Shown piece by piece: positions 16,533 to 25,212 of a stretch of 64,000 bases of DNA. The DNA is from CAWGUU01 sp963825765 (GTDB taxonomy: Bacteria; Actinomycetota; Acidimicrobiia; Acidimicrobiales; AC-14), in contig CAWGUU010000009.1 in assembly GCA_963825765.1 (NCBI GenBank), forward strand, positions 310,001 to 374,000, read 5' to 3'. The notes below the pieces were generated by a model, which was given only the letters and a program-made list of their open reading frames with translations, made no database searches and had not been told where the DNA came from. A program made the translations under genes and the position numbers. Numbering within the stretch: position 1 is the stretch's first letter; the number at the start of each line of letters is the position of its first letter.

Positions 16533-17312
16533 ATGAGCACAATGCGTGAAGCGGTGGCGGCGGCCAAGAGCAAGAAGGGTGCGGAGGAGGCGGCCGCGAA
16601 CAGGCCGGAGCCGGCACCGGATCCGCCCGCAGCGGCGAACGGTGATGCGATCGGGGCGCTGTTGGCCAGCCCATCCGGGTTGCTCGACATCGTCGCCCCG
16701 CTGCTCGACATGGTGAAGGAGGTGGCCATGCCCCTTGTCGCCAACGGCGTGCCGATGGCCAAGGACGCGACCATGAACTTCGTCGCCCTCCTGCAGGGCG
16801 GTGGGGCCAAGGACATGGTCGGCCAGGTCGTCGCCCTCGTGCAGAGCAACGACGTCCAGGGGATGATCGGGCAGGTCACCAACGGCGACCTGGTCGGCAA
16901 GGCGGTGGCCATGGCCAAGGGCGGCGGTGGTTCCGAGGAGCTGCTCGGCAAAGTCGCCGCCACCATGCAGGGCGTCGGCATCAACGACCTGGCAGGGAAG
17001 GCCACCGGTCTCATCCAGGGCGGCGGCGCCCAGGACCTGTTGGGCAAGGCCCTGGCCATCGCCCAGAGCGGCGCCCTCCAGCAGGTCGCCGGCAAGGCCG
17101 CCGGAATGCTCCAGGGCGGCGTGCCCCAGGCGCTGCTGGGCAAGGCGATGGCCGGCGTGCAGAGCGCCGGCCTCACCGACATGGCCATGAAGTTGGTCGG
17201 GCAGGTCAAGGACGGTGGCGCCCAGGACCTGTTGGGCAAGGCCATGAGCAACGAGCTCGTGGGCAAGGCGCTGTCGGCCGGACAGGGCCTGGCTGCAGGG
17301 CTCCAGCGCTAA
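16533..17312 (+). CDS. Repetitive amphipathic-helix protein of unknown function
   Basis: A 259-residue protein that I do not recognise. After a charged, Pro/Ala-rich N-terminus (to about residue 45), the rest is built from roughly 16-residue imperfect repeats of the form x-QDLLGKALAIAQSGG; the LLGK/LVGK/LAGK core recurs at least nine times, with Gly-rich turns and alternating hydrophobic faces. Cysteine is absent and there is no signal peptide. ATG 16533 has a good AAAGGAGAT ribosome site; upstream in-frame codons are probably not used. It has its own transcription unit, ended by the hairpin at 17328. A solenoid, membrane-surface-binding or granule-associated protein are all possible. Confidence 0.8.
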   Translation: MSTMREAVAAAKSKKGAEEAAANRPEPAPDPPAAANGDAIGALLASPSGLLDIVAPLLDMVKEVAMPLVANGVPMAKDATMNFVALLQGGGAKDMVGQVVALVQSNDVQGMIGQVTNGDLVGKAVAMAKGGGGSEELLGKVAATMQGVGINDLAGKATGLIQGGGAQDLLGKALAIAQSGALQQVAGKAAGMLQGGVPQALLGKAMAGVQSAGLTDMAMKLVGQVKDGGAQDLLGKAMSNELVGKALSAGQGLAAGLQR

Positions 17313-17327
17313 GACGGTTTTCGAGTC

Positions 17328-17354
17328 GGAGGTCCGGGCATCGCCCGGGCCTCC
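17328..17354. terminator. Bidirectional hairpin terminator
   Basis: GGAGGTCCGGGC (17328-17339), loop ATC, then GCCCGGGCCTCC (17343-17354) forms a 12-bp stem with one G-U pair between two convergent genes. There is no T-run, as in many actinobacterial terminators. Confidence 0.6.
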
Positions 17355-17373
17355 GTCGCACGACACCGCTCTG

Positions 17374-17775
17374 TCAGGCGCGGTCGGTCGGCTCGACGGC
17401 GTGGGCCGGCCTCAGGATGAGGTCGATGGCGGCCCAGATCGTGCGGGAGAACGGGTAGAAGGCCAGCGGCGCGGCGATCGCCGCGACCAGGCCCACGACC
17501 AGGATGGGGACGATGTCGACGTCGTTGCCGGACGCCAGCAGGGCGATGAGCGGCACGATCGCCAGCAGCAGCAGAAGCCCCTCGGTGATGGCCAGGTTGA
17601 TCACGTAGGCCCCGAAGAAGAAGTCGGTGTCGCGCTCGAAGCGATGGTTGCACCCGGGGCAGTTGTCGCGCATGTGGAACCAGCTGGTGAACAGCCCGCC
17701 GGTGCCGCACAGCGGGCACCGCTTCCGCAGGCCCCGGCCCAGCATGCACGCCGGCGAAGGTCGACCGGCTGCCAT
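17374..17775 (-). CDS. DUF983 family membrane protein
   Basis: A 133-residue protein of DUF983: an N-terminal zinc-ribbon-like part with two CxxC knuckles (RCPLCGTGGLF and NCPGCNHRFE), the FFFGAYVINLAIT segment, two membrane helices and a conserved PFSRTIWAAIDLILRP ending. TACCGT lies 6 nt before ATG 17775 on the minus strand (leaderless). The family is often linked to haem-copper oxidase gene sets elsewhere, but no such genes are nearby. Function unknown. Confidence 0.85.
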   Translation of the reverse strand: MAAGRPSPACMLGRGLRKRCPLCGTGGLFTSWFHMRDNCPGCNHRFERDTDFFFGAYVINLAITEGLLLLLAIVPLIALLASGNDVDIVPILVVGLVAAIAAPLAFYPFSRTIWAAIDLILRPAHAVEPTDRA

Positions 17776-17837
17776 GGACCCACGGTACCCATCCCGGTGA
17801 GAATGGCCCCGCCCGCCGACTGCCGAGGAGGCCGCAG

Positions 17838-19103
17838 GTGACCTTGAGCGCGGAAGACGTCTTCGTGCTCGACGCCGTGCGCACGCCGGTCGGCCGCTAC
17901 CACGGCGCGCTGGCGGGAGTGCGGCCCGACGACCTGGCCGCGACGGTGCTGCGGGCCCTCGTCGACCGTGCCCCCTGGCTCGACCCGGCGCGGATCGACG
18001 ACGTCTGGCTCGGCAACGCCAACGGTGCCGGCGAGGACAACCGCGACGTGGCCCGCATGGCGGTGCTCCTGGCCGGGCTGCCCCCGAGCGTGCCCGGGGT
18101 GACGGTGAACCGCCTCTGCGGCTCCGGGCTGGAGGCGGTCGTCGGAGCGGCGCGGGCCATCGCTCTCGGCGACGCGGCGGTGGCGGTCGGCGGAGGCGTC
18201 GAGTCCATGAGCCGGGCCCCCTACGTCACCATGCACCGCGACGGGCCGCCGGTGCCGACCGCCCTCGGCTGGCGACTCGTCAACCCGGCGATGCCCCGCG
18301 AGTGGACCGTCGCCCTGGGCGATGGTGCGGAGATCCTCGCCGACGGCGGGTCGATCTCCCGGGAGGCCCAGGACCGGTTCGCCCTGGCCAGCCACACCAA
18401 GGCTGTCGCTGCGTGGGAGGCGGGCCGGTTCGCGGTGGAGGTGGTACCGGTGCCGGGCGTGAGCCTGCCGAGGGACGAGGGGATTCGTCCCGACACGTCG
18501 GCCGAGGCCCTGGCCGCCCTGTGGCCGGCGTTCCGGCCCGATGGGACGGTGACGGCCGGCAACGCCGCGCCCCTGAGCGACGGCGGCGCCGCCCTGCTGC
18601 TGGCGGGCGGGGCGGTCACGGCATCCAGCGGTCGGCGGCCGCTGGCGAGGATCGCGTCCCGTGCGGTCACCGGCATCGAGCCACAGCTGTACGGCCTCGG
18701 GCCGGTGGAGGCGGCCAACCGCGCCCTGCGCAGGGCGGGCATCGGCTGGGCCGACCTGGCGGCGGTGGAGCTGAACGAGGCGTTCGCGGCCCAGGCCCTG
18801 GCCTGCCTCTCGGCGTGGCCGCAGCTCGACCCGGTCCTGGTCAACCCCAATGGCGGGGCCATCGCCCTCGGCCATCCTCTCGGCTGCTCAGGCGCCCGGA
18901 TCCTCACCACGCTCGTGCACGAGCTGCGCCGGCGGGGGGGCGGCTACGGGTTGGCCGCCATGTGCATCGGCGTCGGCCAGGGCATCGCCGTGGTGGTGGA
19001 GGCGGAGCGGCGCGTGACGCAGGGCCCGCTCGGCCGTTGCGCCAGGTCAGCCGATGTACCTGAGTTTCAGCCGATGTACCTGAGTTTCAGCCGATGTACC
19101 TGA
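17838..19103 (+). CDS. Acetyl-CoA C-acyltransferase (thiolase)
   Basis: A thiolase of the degradative/biosynthetic type, which splits 3-ketoacyl-CoA or condenses acyl-CoAs. The active-site Cys is in NRLCGSGLEAV (about residue 91), the His in NPNGGAIALGHPLGCSGAR and the second Cys in AAMCIGVGQG. The ending after VVVEAE is abnormal: the frame runs through unrelated sequence into the 20-bp minisatellite and stops in its third copy at 19103, so the last 30-odd residues are not family-like. The original stop was probably altered by repeat expansion or a small indel. GTG 17838 fits the family N-terminus. Confidence 0.85.
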   Translation: MTLSAEDVFVLDAVRTPVGRYHGALAGVRPDDLAATVLRALVDRAPWLDPARIDDVWLGNANGAGEDNRDVARMAVLLAGLPPSVPGVTVNRLCGSGLEAVVGAARAIALGDAAVAVGGGVESMSRAPYVTMHRDGPPVPTALGWRLVNPAMPREWTVALGDGAEILADGGSISREAQDRFALASHTKAVAAWEAGRFAVEVVPVPGVSLPRDEGIRPDTSAEALAALWPAFRPDGTVTAGNAAPLSDGGAALLLAGGAVTASSGRRPLARIASRAVTGIEPQLYGLGPVEAANRALRRAGIGWADLAAVELNEAFAAQALACLSAWPQLDPVLVNPNGGAIALGHPLGCSGARILTTLVHELRRRGGGYGLAAMCIGVGQGIAVVVEAERRVTQGPLGRCARSADVPEFQPMYLSFSRCT

Positions 19104-19178
19104 GTTTCAGCCGATGTACCTGAGTTTCAGCCGATGTACCTGAGTTTCAGCCGATGTACCTGAGTTTCAGCCGATGTA
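19048..19178. repeat. 20-bp tandem repeat, about 6.5 copies
   Basis: Six perfect copies of CAGCCGATGTACCTGAGTTT run from 19048 to 19167, followed by a partial copy to 19178. The partial copy is the 3' end of the minus-strand VOC gene (codons YIG and stop), so the array looks like an expansion of that gene's tail. The thiolase frame ends inside copy 3. Confidence 0.95.
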
Positions 19179-19667
19179 GTCGTCGTCCATGATCCGCAGG
19201 GGCTCGGCCAGCAGCTCGATCTGGATGCCGTCCGGGTCCTTGAAGTACATGGAACGGTCGAGGCCACGGTCGGGACCGACGTATTCGACGCCAGCGCCGT
19301 CGAGGCGATCGCGCAGCACGTCGAACTGCTCCTGGCCCACCGAGAGGGCGATGTGCTGCACGCCGCCGATCGCCTCCACCGCCCGATCGAGGCCGAGGCC
19401 CGGGAAGTCGAAGAAGGCGAGCAGGTTGTCGTTGCCGATGTCGAAGAAGAAGTGCGTCGAGCCTGGATAGTCACGGTTCTCGAACATCCCGACCAGCGGG
19501 AAGCCGAGCAGGTCCTGGTAGAAGCGGATGGTCTGCTCGACGTCGCTGCAGATCAGGGCCAGGTGGTGCACGCCCCGGGCGGTGCTGGCGGCGCGCTCCG
19601 AGGCCGGCTTCAGGTAGATCCGGCACAGCTCCTGGCGATGGGCCTCGAAGTCACTGGTGACGGTCAT
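19167..19667 (-). CDS. VOC-family (glyoxalase/bleomycin-resistance-like) protein
   Basis: A 166-residue VOC protein: ARGVHHLALICSDVEQTIRFYQDLLGFPLV starts module 1, and GVQHIALSVGQEQFDVLRDRL module 2, ending in SMYFKDPDGIQIELL. Likely metal ligands are the His of VHHLAL, the His of THFFFD or VQHIAL and the Glu of QIELL. I prefer ATG 19667 (MTVTSDFEAHRQEL) over the in-frame GTG at 19748 because homology-like sequence begins there. The stop lies at the edge of the 20-bp array. The substrate is unknown. Confidence 0.85.
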   Translation of the reverse strand: MTVTSDFEAHRQELCRIYLKPASERAASTARGVHHLALICSDVEQTIRFYQDLLGFPLVGMFENRDYPGSTHFFFDIGNDNLLAFFDFPGLGLDRAVEAIGGVQHIALSVGQEQFDVLRDRLDGAGVEYVGPDRGLDRSMYFKDPDGIQIELLAEPLRIMDDDYIG

Positions 19668-19792
19668 GACCCCAGTCTGCCAGGACGCCTTGCCGAGTGG
19701 CCGGTCGGCCGGCCCCAGCACGCCACCCCACGTCGCCAACCTTCCCACTCACATCGAGCGTGCGAAGCCGGCACGGATGGGAGCTGCAAAGC

Positions 19793-20702
19793 CTACGAGG
19801 TTGGCGGCGGCAACAGCTCATCCATGATGGCGACGGCCTCGGCCAGCGCCTCGGCCTCCGGCACGCCGCTGCGGGTGCGGGCCATGACGTACTTGCCGGC
19901 GAGGTAGCTCGCCAGCGGGGCGAAGCGGCGTTCGGTGGCGTGGGCCACGGTGCGGGCGAGGGCGAGGACGGCATCGACCTCGTCGTCGTCCAGCCGGATC
20001 CCCGCCTCGGCCGCCCGGGACAGCGCGTCGGCGTACTCACCGGGGAGGCCCGTCATGGTGAGTGGCTGTCGCTGCGCCCGACGCCCGGCGTCGCGCCGCC
20101 GAGCGTGGTCCAGGTCGTCCGGGGTGTTGACGTTGAGCGTGAGCGACGGGGCCAAGGTCGACCACGCTCACGTGCGCGGGCAGCAGGCGGGCGACGCCGC
20201 TCGGCCCTCGCCGGAGCCGTCGAGGGCGCCGATCGGGGCTCGGAGGGCGTCGACCCGGTAGGCAGCGAGCAGGGGGTTGCGGCCGGCCGCGGTGGTCGAC
20301 CGCCGCCGCCGCTCCCACGGCGGGGTCGGCGTCCAGCGCGGAGACCAGGCGACCCAGGGCGGCCGAGGTCAGCATCGGGAGGTCGACGGCCAGCACGATC
20401 ACGACGCCGGCGCCTCCCGTGGCCTCCAGGCCGGCGGCCACCGCCGGCACCGGGCCCCCTCCCGGCTCCAACTCCTGGACGAAGATGACGGCCCGTTCCA
20501 GGGCCACCGGTCGCGGCGGCCCGACGACGACCAACCGGCCGGCGACGCCGGCGGCGGCGCCGAGCACCCTGTCGAGGAAGGTCGCGCCGTCGAGGTCGAG
20601 GGCAGCCTTGTCGGCACCGTCCATCCGGCGGCCGGCCCCCCCGGCCAGGACGACGGCGACGACGGTTCTGTCTGTCTCAGACCCGGTGCCGTCGGCCCCC
20701 AT
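19793..20702 (-). pseudogene. mobA-DUF6457 fusion, frameshifted
   Basis: The first part encodes a MobA-type molybdenum cofactor guanylyltransferase (VVAVVLAGGAGRRMDGADKAALDLDG; PGGGPVPAVAAGLEATGG; VDLPMLTSAALGRLV), and the last part (TGLPGEYADALSRAAEAGIR, RRFAPLASYLAGKYVMART) a DUF6457 domain often fused to MobA in actinobacteria. Between them the frame changes three times: at the G-run 20272-20276 (removing one base restores PLLAAYRVDALRAPIGALDG), near 20190-20215, and near 20155 (restoring LTLNVNTPDDLDHA). A TACGTT box lies 8 nt before ATG 20702. Read as printed, the MobA part ends in nonsense, so the gene is inactive or the sequence has errors. Intact, it would attach GMP to molybdopterin. 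Confidence 0.75.
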
Positions 20703-20738
20703 GCGGGGGCAACGTACCCGGGCCGGGCGACCAGGGTC

Positions 20739-20933
20739 TCAGTAATCGACGATGCGGCGCCGCCGGACCGGGCGGTCCTCGACGACGACGTCTTCCTCGA
20801 CGACCCGGTCGTCGTAGACCACGTCGTCCACCACGCGGGAACGGGGACCACGGCGGTACAGGGTCCTGCCCCCGAAACCGCCGAAGGCAGCAATGGCAAG
20901 CACCACGAGAAGGATGATCAGGAGCGTTGTCAT
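20739..20933 (-). CDS. Small membrane protein, acidic/basic tail
   Basis: A 64-residue protein: one N-terminal membrane helix (TTLLIILLVVLAIAAFGGFGG) and a hydrophilic tail of alternating acidic and basic clusters (VVDDVVYDDRVVEEDVVVED, then RPVRRRRIVDY). ATG 20933 is chosen because it gives a clean helix at the N-terminus; an in-frame start at 20966 adds a Cys/His-containing leader. Function unknown; similar short proteins are common in actinobacteria. Confidence 0.65.
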   Translation of the reverse strand: MTTLLIILLVVLAIAAFGGFGGRTLYRRGPRSRVVDDVVYDDRVVEEDVVVEDRPVRRRRIVDY

Positions 20934-21052
20934 GCATAGCTCGTGCCCGCCGCCTGGGGCCGGCAAACCTGCAGCCCGTAACCGGCCGACCGCGCCGAGC
21001 GTTCGTCGCCACGCGGACCGAGGCCCCTGGCGTCGGCGGTAGGCTGAGAACG

Positions 21053-21718
21053 GTGAGCCCGGAGCAGCAGCTGCCGACGGGCGACGAGCCGCCCGAGAGT
21101 GACGAGCTGCCCCAGGGAGAAGACGCGGCGAAGCTCCGCCGGATCCTCACCGTCCCCAACTTCATCTCGCTGGGCCGGCTGTGCTGCGTGCCCGTGTTCC
21201 TCTGGCTGCTGTTCGGGCGGGACAACCACGTGGCCGCGGCCTGGCTGCTGGCCGGCCTGGGCGCCACCGACTGGGTCGACGGCTACATCGCCCGCCGGTT
21301 CGACCAGGTCACCACCCTCGGCAAGGTCCTCGACCCCACCGCCGACCGCCTGCTGCTCGGCGTGGGCGTGATCTCCATCCTGATCTACGGGTCGGTGCCG
21401 GCGTGGATCGCCGTGCCGGCCATCGCCCGGGAGGTGCTGGTCGGGCTCATGGCCGTGACCCTGGGGGCGCTCGGCGCCAAGCGGATCGACGTCACCTGGG
21501 CGGGGAAATGCGGCACGTTCGCCATGATGGTGGCCTTCCCGCTGTTCCTCGTGGGCGACGGCGAGGGCTGGATGGTCTACGTGGCCTACCCAGTCTCGAT
21601 CGTCGGCCTGGTGATCGGCTGGTACTCGGCGGCGATGTACGTGCCCCAGGGGAGGCGCGCCCTGCGGGAGGGCCGGGCAGCCAAGGGCAAGAGCGGGCGC
21701 ACGGAGGTCACCGGATGA
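21053..21718 (+). CDS. pgsA: CDP-alcohol phosphatidyltransferase (PgsA family)
   Basis: A 221-residue integral membrane enzyme that swaps CMP of CDP-diacylglycerol for an alcohol, most likely glycerol-3-phosphate. It has the full CDP-OH-P signature, D-G-x2-A-R-x8-G-x3-D-x3-D, in DWVDGYIARRFDQVTTLGKV followed by LDPTAD, and about six hydrophobic segments. GTG 21053 is 7 nt after TAGGCT (21040-21045), a leaderless start. It overlaps the next gene by ATGA. In M. tuberculosis a pgsA gene sits just upstream of gcvH-garA, as here. Confidence 0.87.
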   Translation: MSPEQQLPTGDEPPESDELPQGEDAAKLRRILTVPNFISLGRLCCVPVFLWLLFGRDNHVAAAWLLAGLGATDWVDGYIARRFDQVTTLGKVLDPTADRLLLGVGVISILIYGSVPAWIAVPAIAREVLVGLMAVTLGALGAKRIDVTWAGKCGTFAMMVAFPLFLVGDGEGWMVYVAYPVSIVGLVIGWYSAAMYVPQGRRALREGRAAKGKSGRTEVTG

Positions 21719-24201
21719 AGGCCGTCATCATGGCCGGCGGCGAGGGCACCAGGCTCCGGCCGCTCACGTCGAACCAGCCCAAGCCGCTCATGCCGCTGGT
21801 CAACCGGCCGATGATGGAGCACGTCGTCCGGCTCCTGAAGGACCACGGGTTCGAGGACATCGTCGTCACCCTGGCCTTCCTGCCCCAGACCATCCGCACC
21901 TACTTCGGCGACGGGGCCGAGTTCGGCGTCAGCATGGTCTACGCCACCGAGGAGACGCCGCTCGGCACCGCCGGCTCGGTCCGCAACGCACGCGAGCAGC
22001 TCGACGAGCCCTTCCTCGTGATCTCCGGCGACGTGCTCACCGACATCGACCTGTCGGAGCTGGTGAAGTTCCACCAGGACCGGGGGGCCCTCGCCACCAT
22101 CGCTCTGAAGTCCATGGAGAACCCGCTCGAGTTCGGCATCGTGATCGCCCGGGAGGACGGGTCGATCGAGCGGTTCCTGGAGAAGCCGACCTGGGGCCAG
22201 GTGTTCAGCGACACCGTCAACACCGGCATCTACGTGTGCAACCCCGAGGTGTTCGACTACATCGAGGCCGACAAGAGCGTCGACTGGTCGAGCGACGTCT
22301 TCCCCCGGCTGCTCGAGGACGGCAAGCCCCTCTACGGGCACGTGGCCGAGGGCTACTGGGAGGACGTCGGCACGCTCGACGCCTACCTGCGGGCCCACCA
22401 GGACGTCCTCGACGGGAAGGTGAAGGTCGACATCCCCGGCTTCCGGATGGCCGAGGGCCAGTGGTTGGGCGAGGGGGCCGAGGTGGATCCGGCGGCGTCG
22501 ATCGAGGGCCCCGCGGTCATCGGCGACTACTGCCGGGTCGAGGCCGGCGCCCACCTGCGGGACTACACCGTCCTCGGCGCCAACGTGATGGTGCGCTCGG
22601 ACGCCTTCCTGGAGCGCTCGGTGGTGCACGACAACGCCTACATCAGCCAGGGCGTCCGCCTCGGCGGCACCGTGGTCGGGCGCTCCAGCGACCTGCGGGC
22701 CTACGCCCGCTGCGAGGAGGGGGTGGTGCTCGGCGACAACTGCTTCGTCGGCGAGCACGCCGTCATCAACCCCGGCATCAAGGTGTACCCGTTCAAGACG
22801 GTCGAGCCCAACGCCATCATCAACTCGTCGATCGTGTGGGAGTCGCGGGGCGCCCGGAGCCTGTTCAGCCACGGCGGGGTCAGCGGGTTGGCCAACGTCG
22901 ACGTCACCCCGGAGCTGGCCTGCCGGGTGGCCATGGCCTACGGCACGACCATGAAGAAGGGCTCCACCGTCACGACGTCGCGGGACTCGAGCCGGGCCGC
23001 CCGTGCCCTGAAGCGAGCGGTCATGGCCGGCCTCAACGCCGCCGGCGTCAACGTCGACGACCTGGAGCTGGCCCCGGTGCCGGTCACCCGTTTCCAGGTG
23101 CGCACCGAGCGGTCGCAGGGCGGCATGACCGTCCGCCTCATCCCCGGAGACCCCCGGTCGGTCATCATCCGGTTCTTCAACCCCGACGGCACCGACATCG
23201 ACGAGAGCGCCCAGCGCAAGATCGAGCGCTACTTCTACCGCCAGGACTTCCGCCGGGCCTTCGCCGCCGAGATCGGCGACATCGGCTTCCCGCCCCGCGC
23301 CCTCGAGTACTACAGCGCCGCCCTCATGAAGATCGTCGACACCGACGCCATCCGGGCCGTCGAGTACCAGGTCGTGCTCGACTACTCGTTCGGTTCGACG
23401 TCGCTGGTGATGGCCAACGTGCTTTCGAAGCTCGGGGCGGACGTCCTCTCGGTGAACCCGTACGCCTTCACCGCCGGCGCCGCCGCCTTCGACGCCGAGG
23501 TGCACGCCGCACGGGTCGCCGATCTGGTCCGCACGTCGGGCGCCCACCTGGGCGTAGTGATCGATCCCGACGGCGAACGGCTCTGGCTGATCGACGACGA
23601 AGGCAGCACGCTCACCAACGAGCAGGCCCTGCTGGTGATGGTGAGCCTGGTGGCGTCGGACACCGAGAACGCCCGCATCGCCCTGCCCGTGGCTGTCACC
23701 CGCGCCGCCGAGGACATCGCCGTCGCCGCCGGCGCCGAGATCGTCTGGACCAAGGTGGCGGCCGCCTCCCTCATGGACGTCGCCGCGTCCGGCGGCATCA
23801 CGCTGGCTGCCAGCCAGGACGGCGGGTTCATCTTCCCCGACTTCCTGCCCGCGTTCGACGCCACCGCCGGGCTGGTGAAGATCTTCGAGCTCCTGGCCCG
23901 CTCCGGCCTGCGGCTGTCGAAGATCGTGGCCGGTCTGCCCCCCGTCTTCGTCGCCAGGGAGAGCGTGCAGACACCCTGGGAGCAGAAGGGCCTGGTCATG
24001 CGCAAGGTGGTCGAGCTGGCCAAGGACCGCCGGGTGCTCCTCGTCGACGGGGTGAAGATCTTCCACGACAACGGCTGGGCGCTGGTGCTGCCGGACCCGG
24101 AGGAGCCCGTCACCCGAGTGTGGGCCGAGGGGTCGACCGAGGCCGAGGCCAAGCAGCTGGCCCAGCAGTACGCCCGCAAGATTCGCCAAATTCTGCGGTA
24201 G
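21715..24201 (+). CDS. Bifunctional-type sugar-nucleotidyltransferase / phosphomannomutase-like protein
   Basis: An 828-residue three-domain protein. Residues 1-235 form a nucleotidyltransferase (MKAVIMAGGEGTRLRPLTSN, the GGxGTRLRP loop; VISGDVLTDIDL; VNTGIYV). Residues about 250-370 are left-handed beta-helix hexapeptide repeats. Residues about 380-828 are phosphoglucomutase/phosphomannomutase-like. The mutase metal loop reads DPDGER instead of DGDGDR and the usual phospho-Ser TxSHNP loop is replaced by a SQGGMT segment, so the mutase half may be regulatory or altered. Likely product GDP-mannose or a related sugar nucleotide. It starts on the stop of pgsA. Confidence 0.85.
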   Translation: MKAVIMAGGEGTRLRPLTSNQPKPLMPLVNRPMMEHVVRLLKDHGFEDIVVTLAFLPQTIRTYFGDGAEFGVSMVYATEETPLGTAGSVRNAREQLDEPFLVISGDVLTDIDLSELVKFHQDRGALATIALKSMENPLEFGIVIAREDGSIERFLEKPTWGQVFSDTVNTGIYVCNPEVFDYIEADKSVDWSSDVFPRLLEDGKPLYGHVAEGYWEDVGTLDAYLRAHQDVLDGKVKVDIPGFRMAEGQWLGEGAEVDPAASIEGPAVIGDYCRVEAGAHLRDYTVLGANVMVRSDAFLERSVVHDNAYISQGVRLGGTVVGRSSDLRAYARCEEGVVLGDNCFVGEHAVINPGIKVYPFKTVEPNAIINSSIVWESRGARSLFSHGGVSGLANVDVTPELACRVAMAYGTTMKKGSTVTTSRDSSRAARALKRAVMAGLNAAGVNVDDLELAPVPVTRFQVRTERSQGGMTVRLIPGDPRSVIIRFFNPDGTDIDESAQRKIERYFYRQDFRRAFAAEIGDIGFPPRALEYYSAALMKIVDTDAIRAVEYQVVLDYSFGSTSLVMANVLSKLGADVLSVNPYAFTAGAAAFDAEVHAARVADLVRTSGAHLGVVIDPDGERLWLIDDEGSTLTNEQALLVMVSLVASDTENARIALPVAVTRAAEDIAVAAGAEIVWTKVAAASLMDVAASGGITLAASQDGGFIFPDFLPAFDATAGLVKIFELLARSGLRLSKIVAGLPPVFVARESVQTPWEQKGLVMRKVVELAKDRRVLLVDGVKIFHDNGWALVLPDPEEPVTRVWAEGSTEAEAKQLAQQYARKIRQILR

Positions 24202-24213
24202 AGGCAGGTCGGG

Positions 24214-24219
24214 TACGTT
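24214..24219 (+). promoter_or_regulatory. -10 box of gcvH, leaderless
   Basis: TACGTT, 8 nt before the gcvH ATG. Confidence 0.45.
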
Positions 24220-24227
24220 TCGGGGTC

Positions 24228-24608
24228 ATGAACGTCCCCGACGACCGGCGGTACACGGCGGACCACGAATGGGCGTTGGCCGAGGGTGGCCGGGTCAGGG
24301 TGGGCATCACCGACTACGCCCAGGACGCGCTGGGCGACGTGGTGTTCGTCCAGCTGCCCGAGGTCGGCACCGCAGTCGACACCAAGGGCGAGCTGAGCGA
24401 GGTGGAGTCGACCAAGTCGGTCTCCGACGTCTACGCCCCCGTGGCCGGCGTGGTGGTCGAGGTGAACGCCGAGCTCACCGACGCCCCGGGACGTCTCAAC
24501 GAGGATCCCTACGGCCAGGGCTGGATCTGCGCCATCGAGCCGGCCGACGCCGCCGCCTACGACACCCTCCTCGACGCCGACGCCTACCGGCAGCTGATCG
24601 CCGAGTGA
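24228..24608 (+). CDS. gcvH: Glycine cleavage system H protein
   Basis: A 126-residue lipoyl carrier that shuttles the aminomethyl group between the P, T and L proteins. The lipoylated Lys is in ELSEVESTKSVSDVYAP (about residue 64). Other family blocks are YTADHEWALAEGGRVRVGITDYAQDALGDVV and RLNEDPYGQGWI. The remaining cleavage genes, gcvT, gcvPA and gcvPB, lie 9-13 kb downstream on the same strand. The gene directly precedes garA, as in mycobacteria. Confidence 0.96.
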   Translation: MNVPDDRRYTADHEWALAEGGRVRVGITDYAQDALGDVVFVQLPEVGTAVDTKGELSEVESTKSVSDVYAPVAGVVVEVNAELTDAPGRLNEDPYGQGWICAIEPADAAAYDTLLDADAYRQLIAE

Positions 24609-24724
24609 GCGTCGGTGCCGCGGCGCGCAGCCGGCCCAGGTGCATACTCCGCACGAGCCGGCGATCCGGCTGTCGGCGAGGTGACCCTCGATCCCACCTG
24701 ACCAGGGCACTAGCGTTGGGCATC

Positions 24725-25210
24725 GTGTTCTGCAACCAGTGCGGGCATAAGAATCCGGCGGGTGCGAACTTCTGTTCGTCCTGCGGCAACATCATCGAGC
24801 CCGAATCGGGCGACGACACCACGATCACGTTCGCGCCCGTCGACTCCACCGGTGAGACCGTCGAGGAGGAGCTCACCGTCTCGCTGCCCGAGATCAGCGA
24901 GGGCACGGCCGTGCTCGTGGTCAAGCGCGGCGACAACGCCGGTTCCAAGTTCGCCCTCGACTCCGACGTCGTGCGGGCCGGTCGCCACCCCAACAGCGAC
25001 ATCTTCCTCGACGACATCACCGTGTCCCGCCGCCACGCCGAGGTGGTGCGGGGGCCCGACGGCTTCGTGGTGCGCGACGCCGGCTCCCTGAACGGCACCT
25101 ACCTCAACCGCGAGCGTATCGACGAGGCCCCCCTGGCCAACGGCGACGAGGTCCAGATCGGCAAGTACCGGCTGGTGTTCTTCGCCGGTGCCCCAGAGGC
25201 GGAGGAGTAG
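24725..25210 (+). CDS. garA: FHA-domain protein GarA-like, with zinc ribbon
   Basis: A 161-residue protein: a double zinc knuckle (CNQCGHKNPAGANFCSSCG, residues 3-21), an acidic linker with DDTTITF that resembles the kinase-phosphorylated Thr motif of GarA/OdhI, and a C-terminal FHA domain (RAGRHPNSDIFLDDITVSRRH, then GSLNGTYLN). In relatives the phosphorylated state controls 2-oxoglutarate dehydrogenase and glutamate enzymes. GTG 24725 follows TAGCGT (24711-24716) by 8 nt. The gene order gcvH-garA-merR-DUF151 equals Rv1826-Rv1829. The zinc ribbon is an added feature compared with the mycobacterial protein. Confidence 0.9.
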   Translation: MFCNQCGHKNPAGANFCSSCGNIIEPESGDDTTITFAPVDSTGETVEEELTVSLPEISEGTAVLVVKRGDNAGSKFALDSDVVRAGRHPNSDIFLDDITVSRRHAEVVRGPDGFVVRDAGSLNGTYLNRERIDEAPLANGDEVQIGKYRLVFFAGAPEAEE

Positions 25211-25212
25211 CC

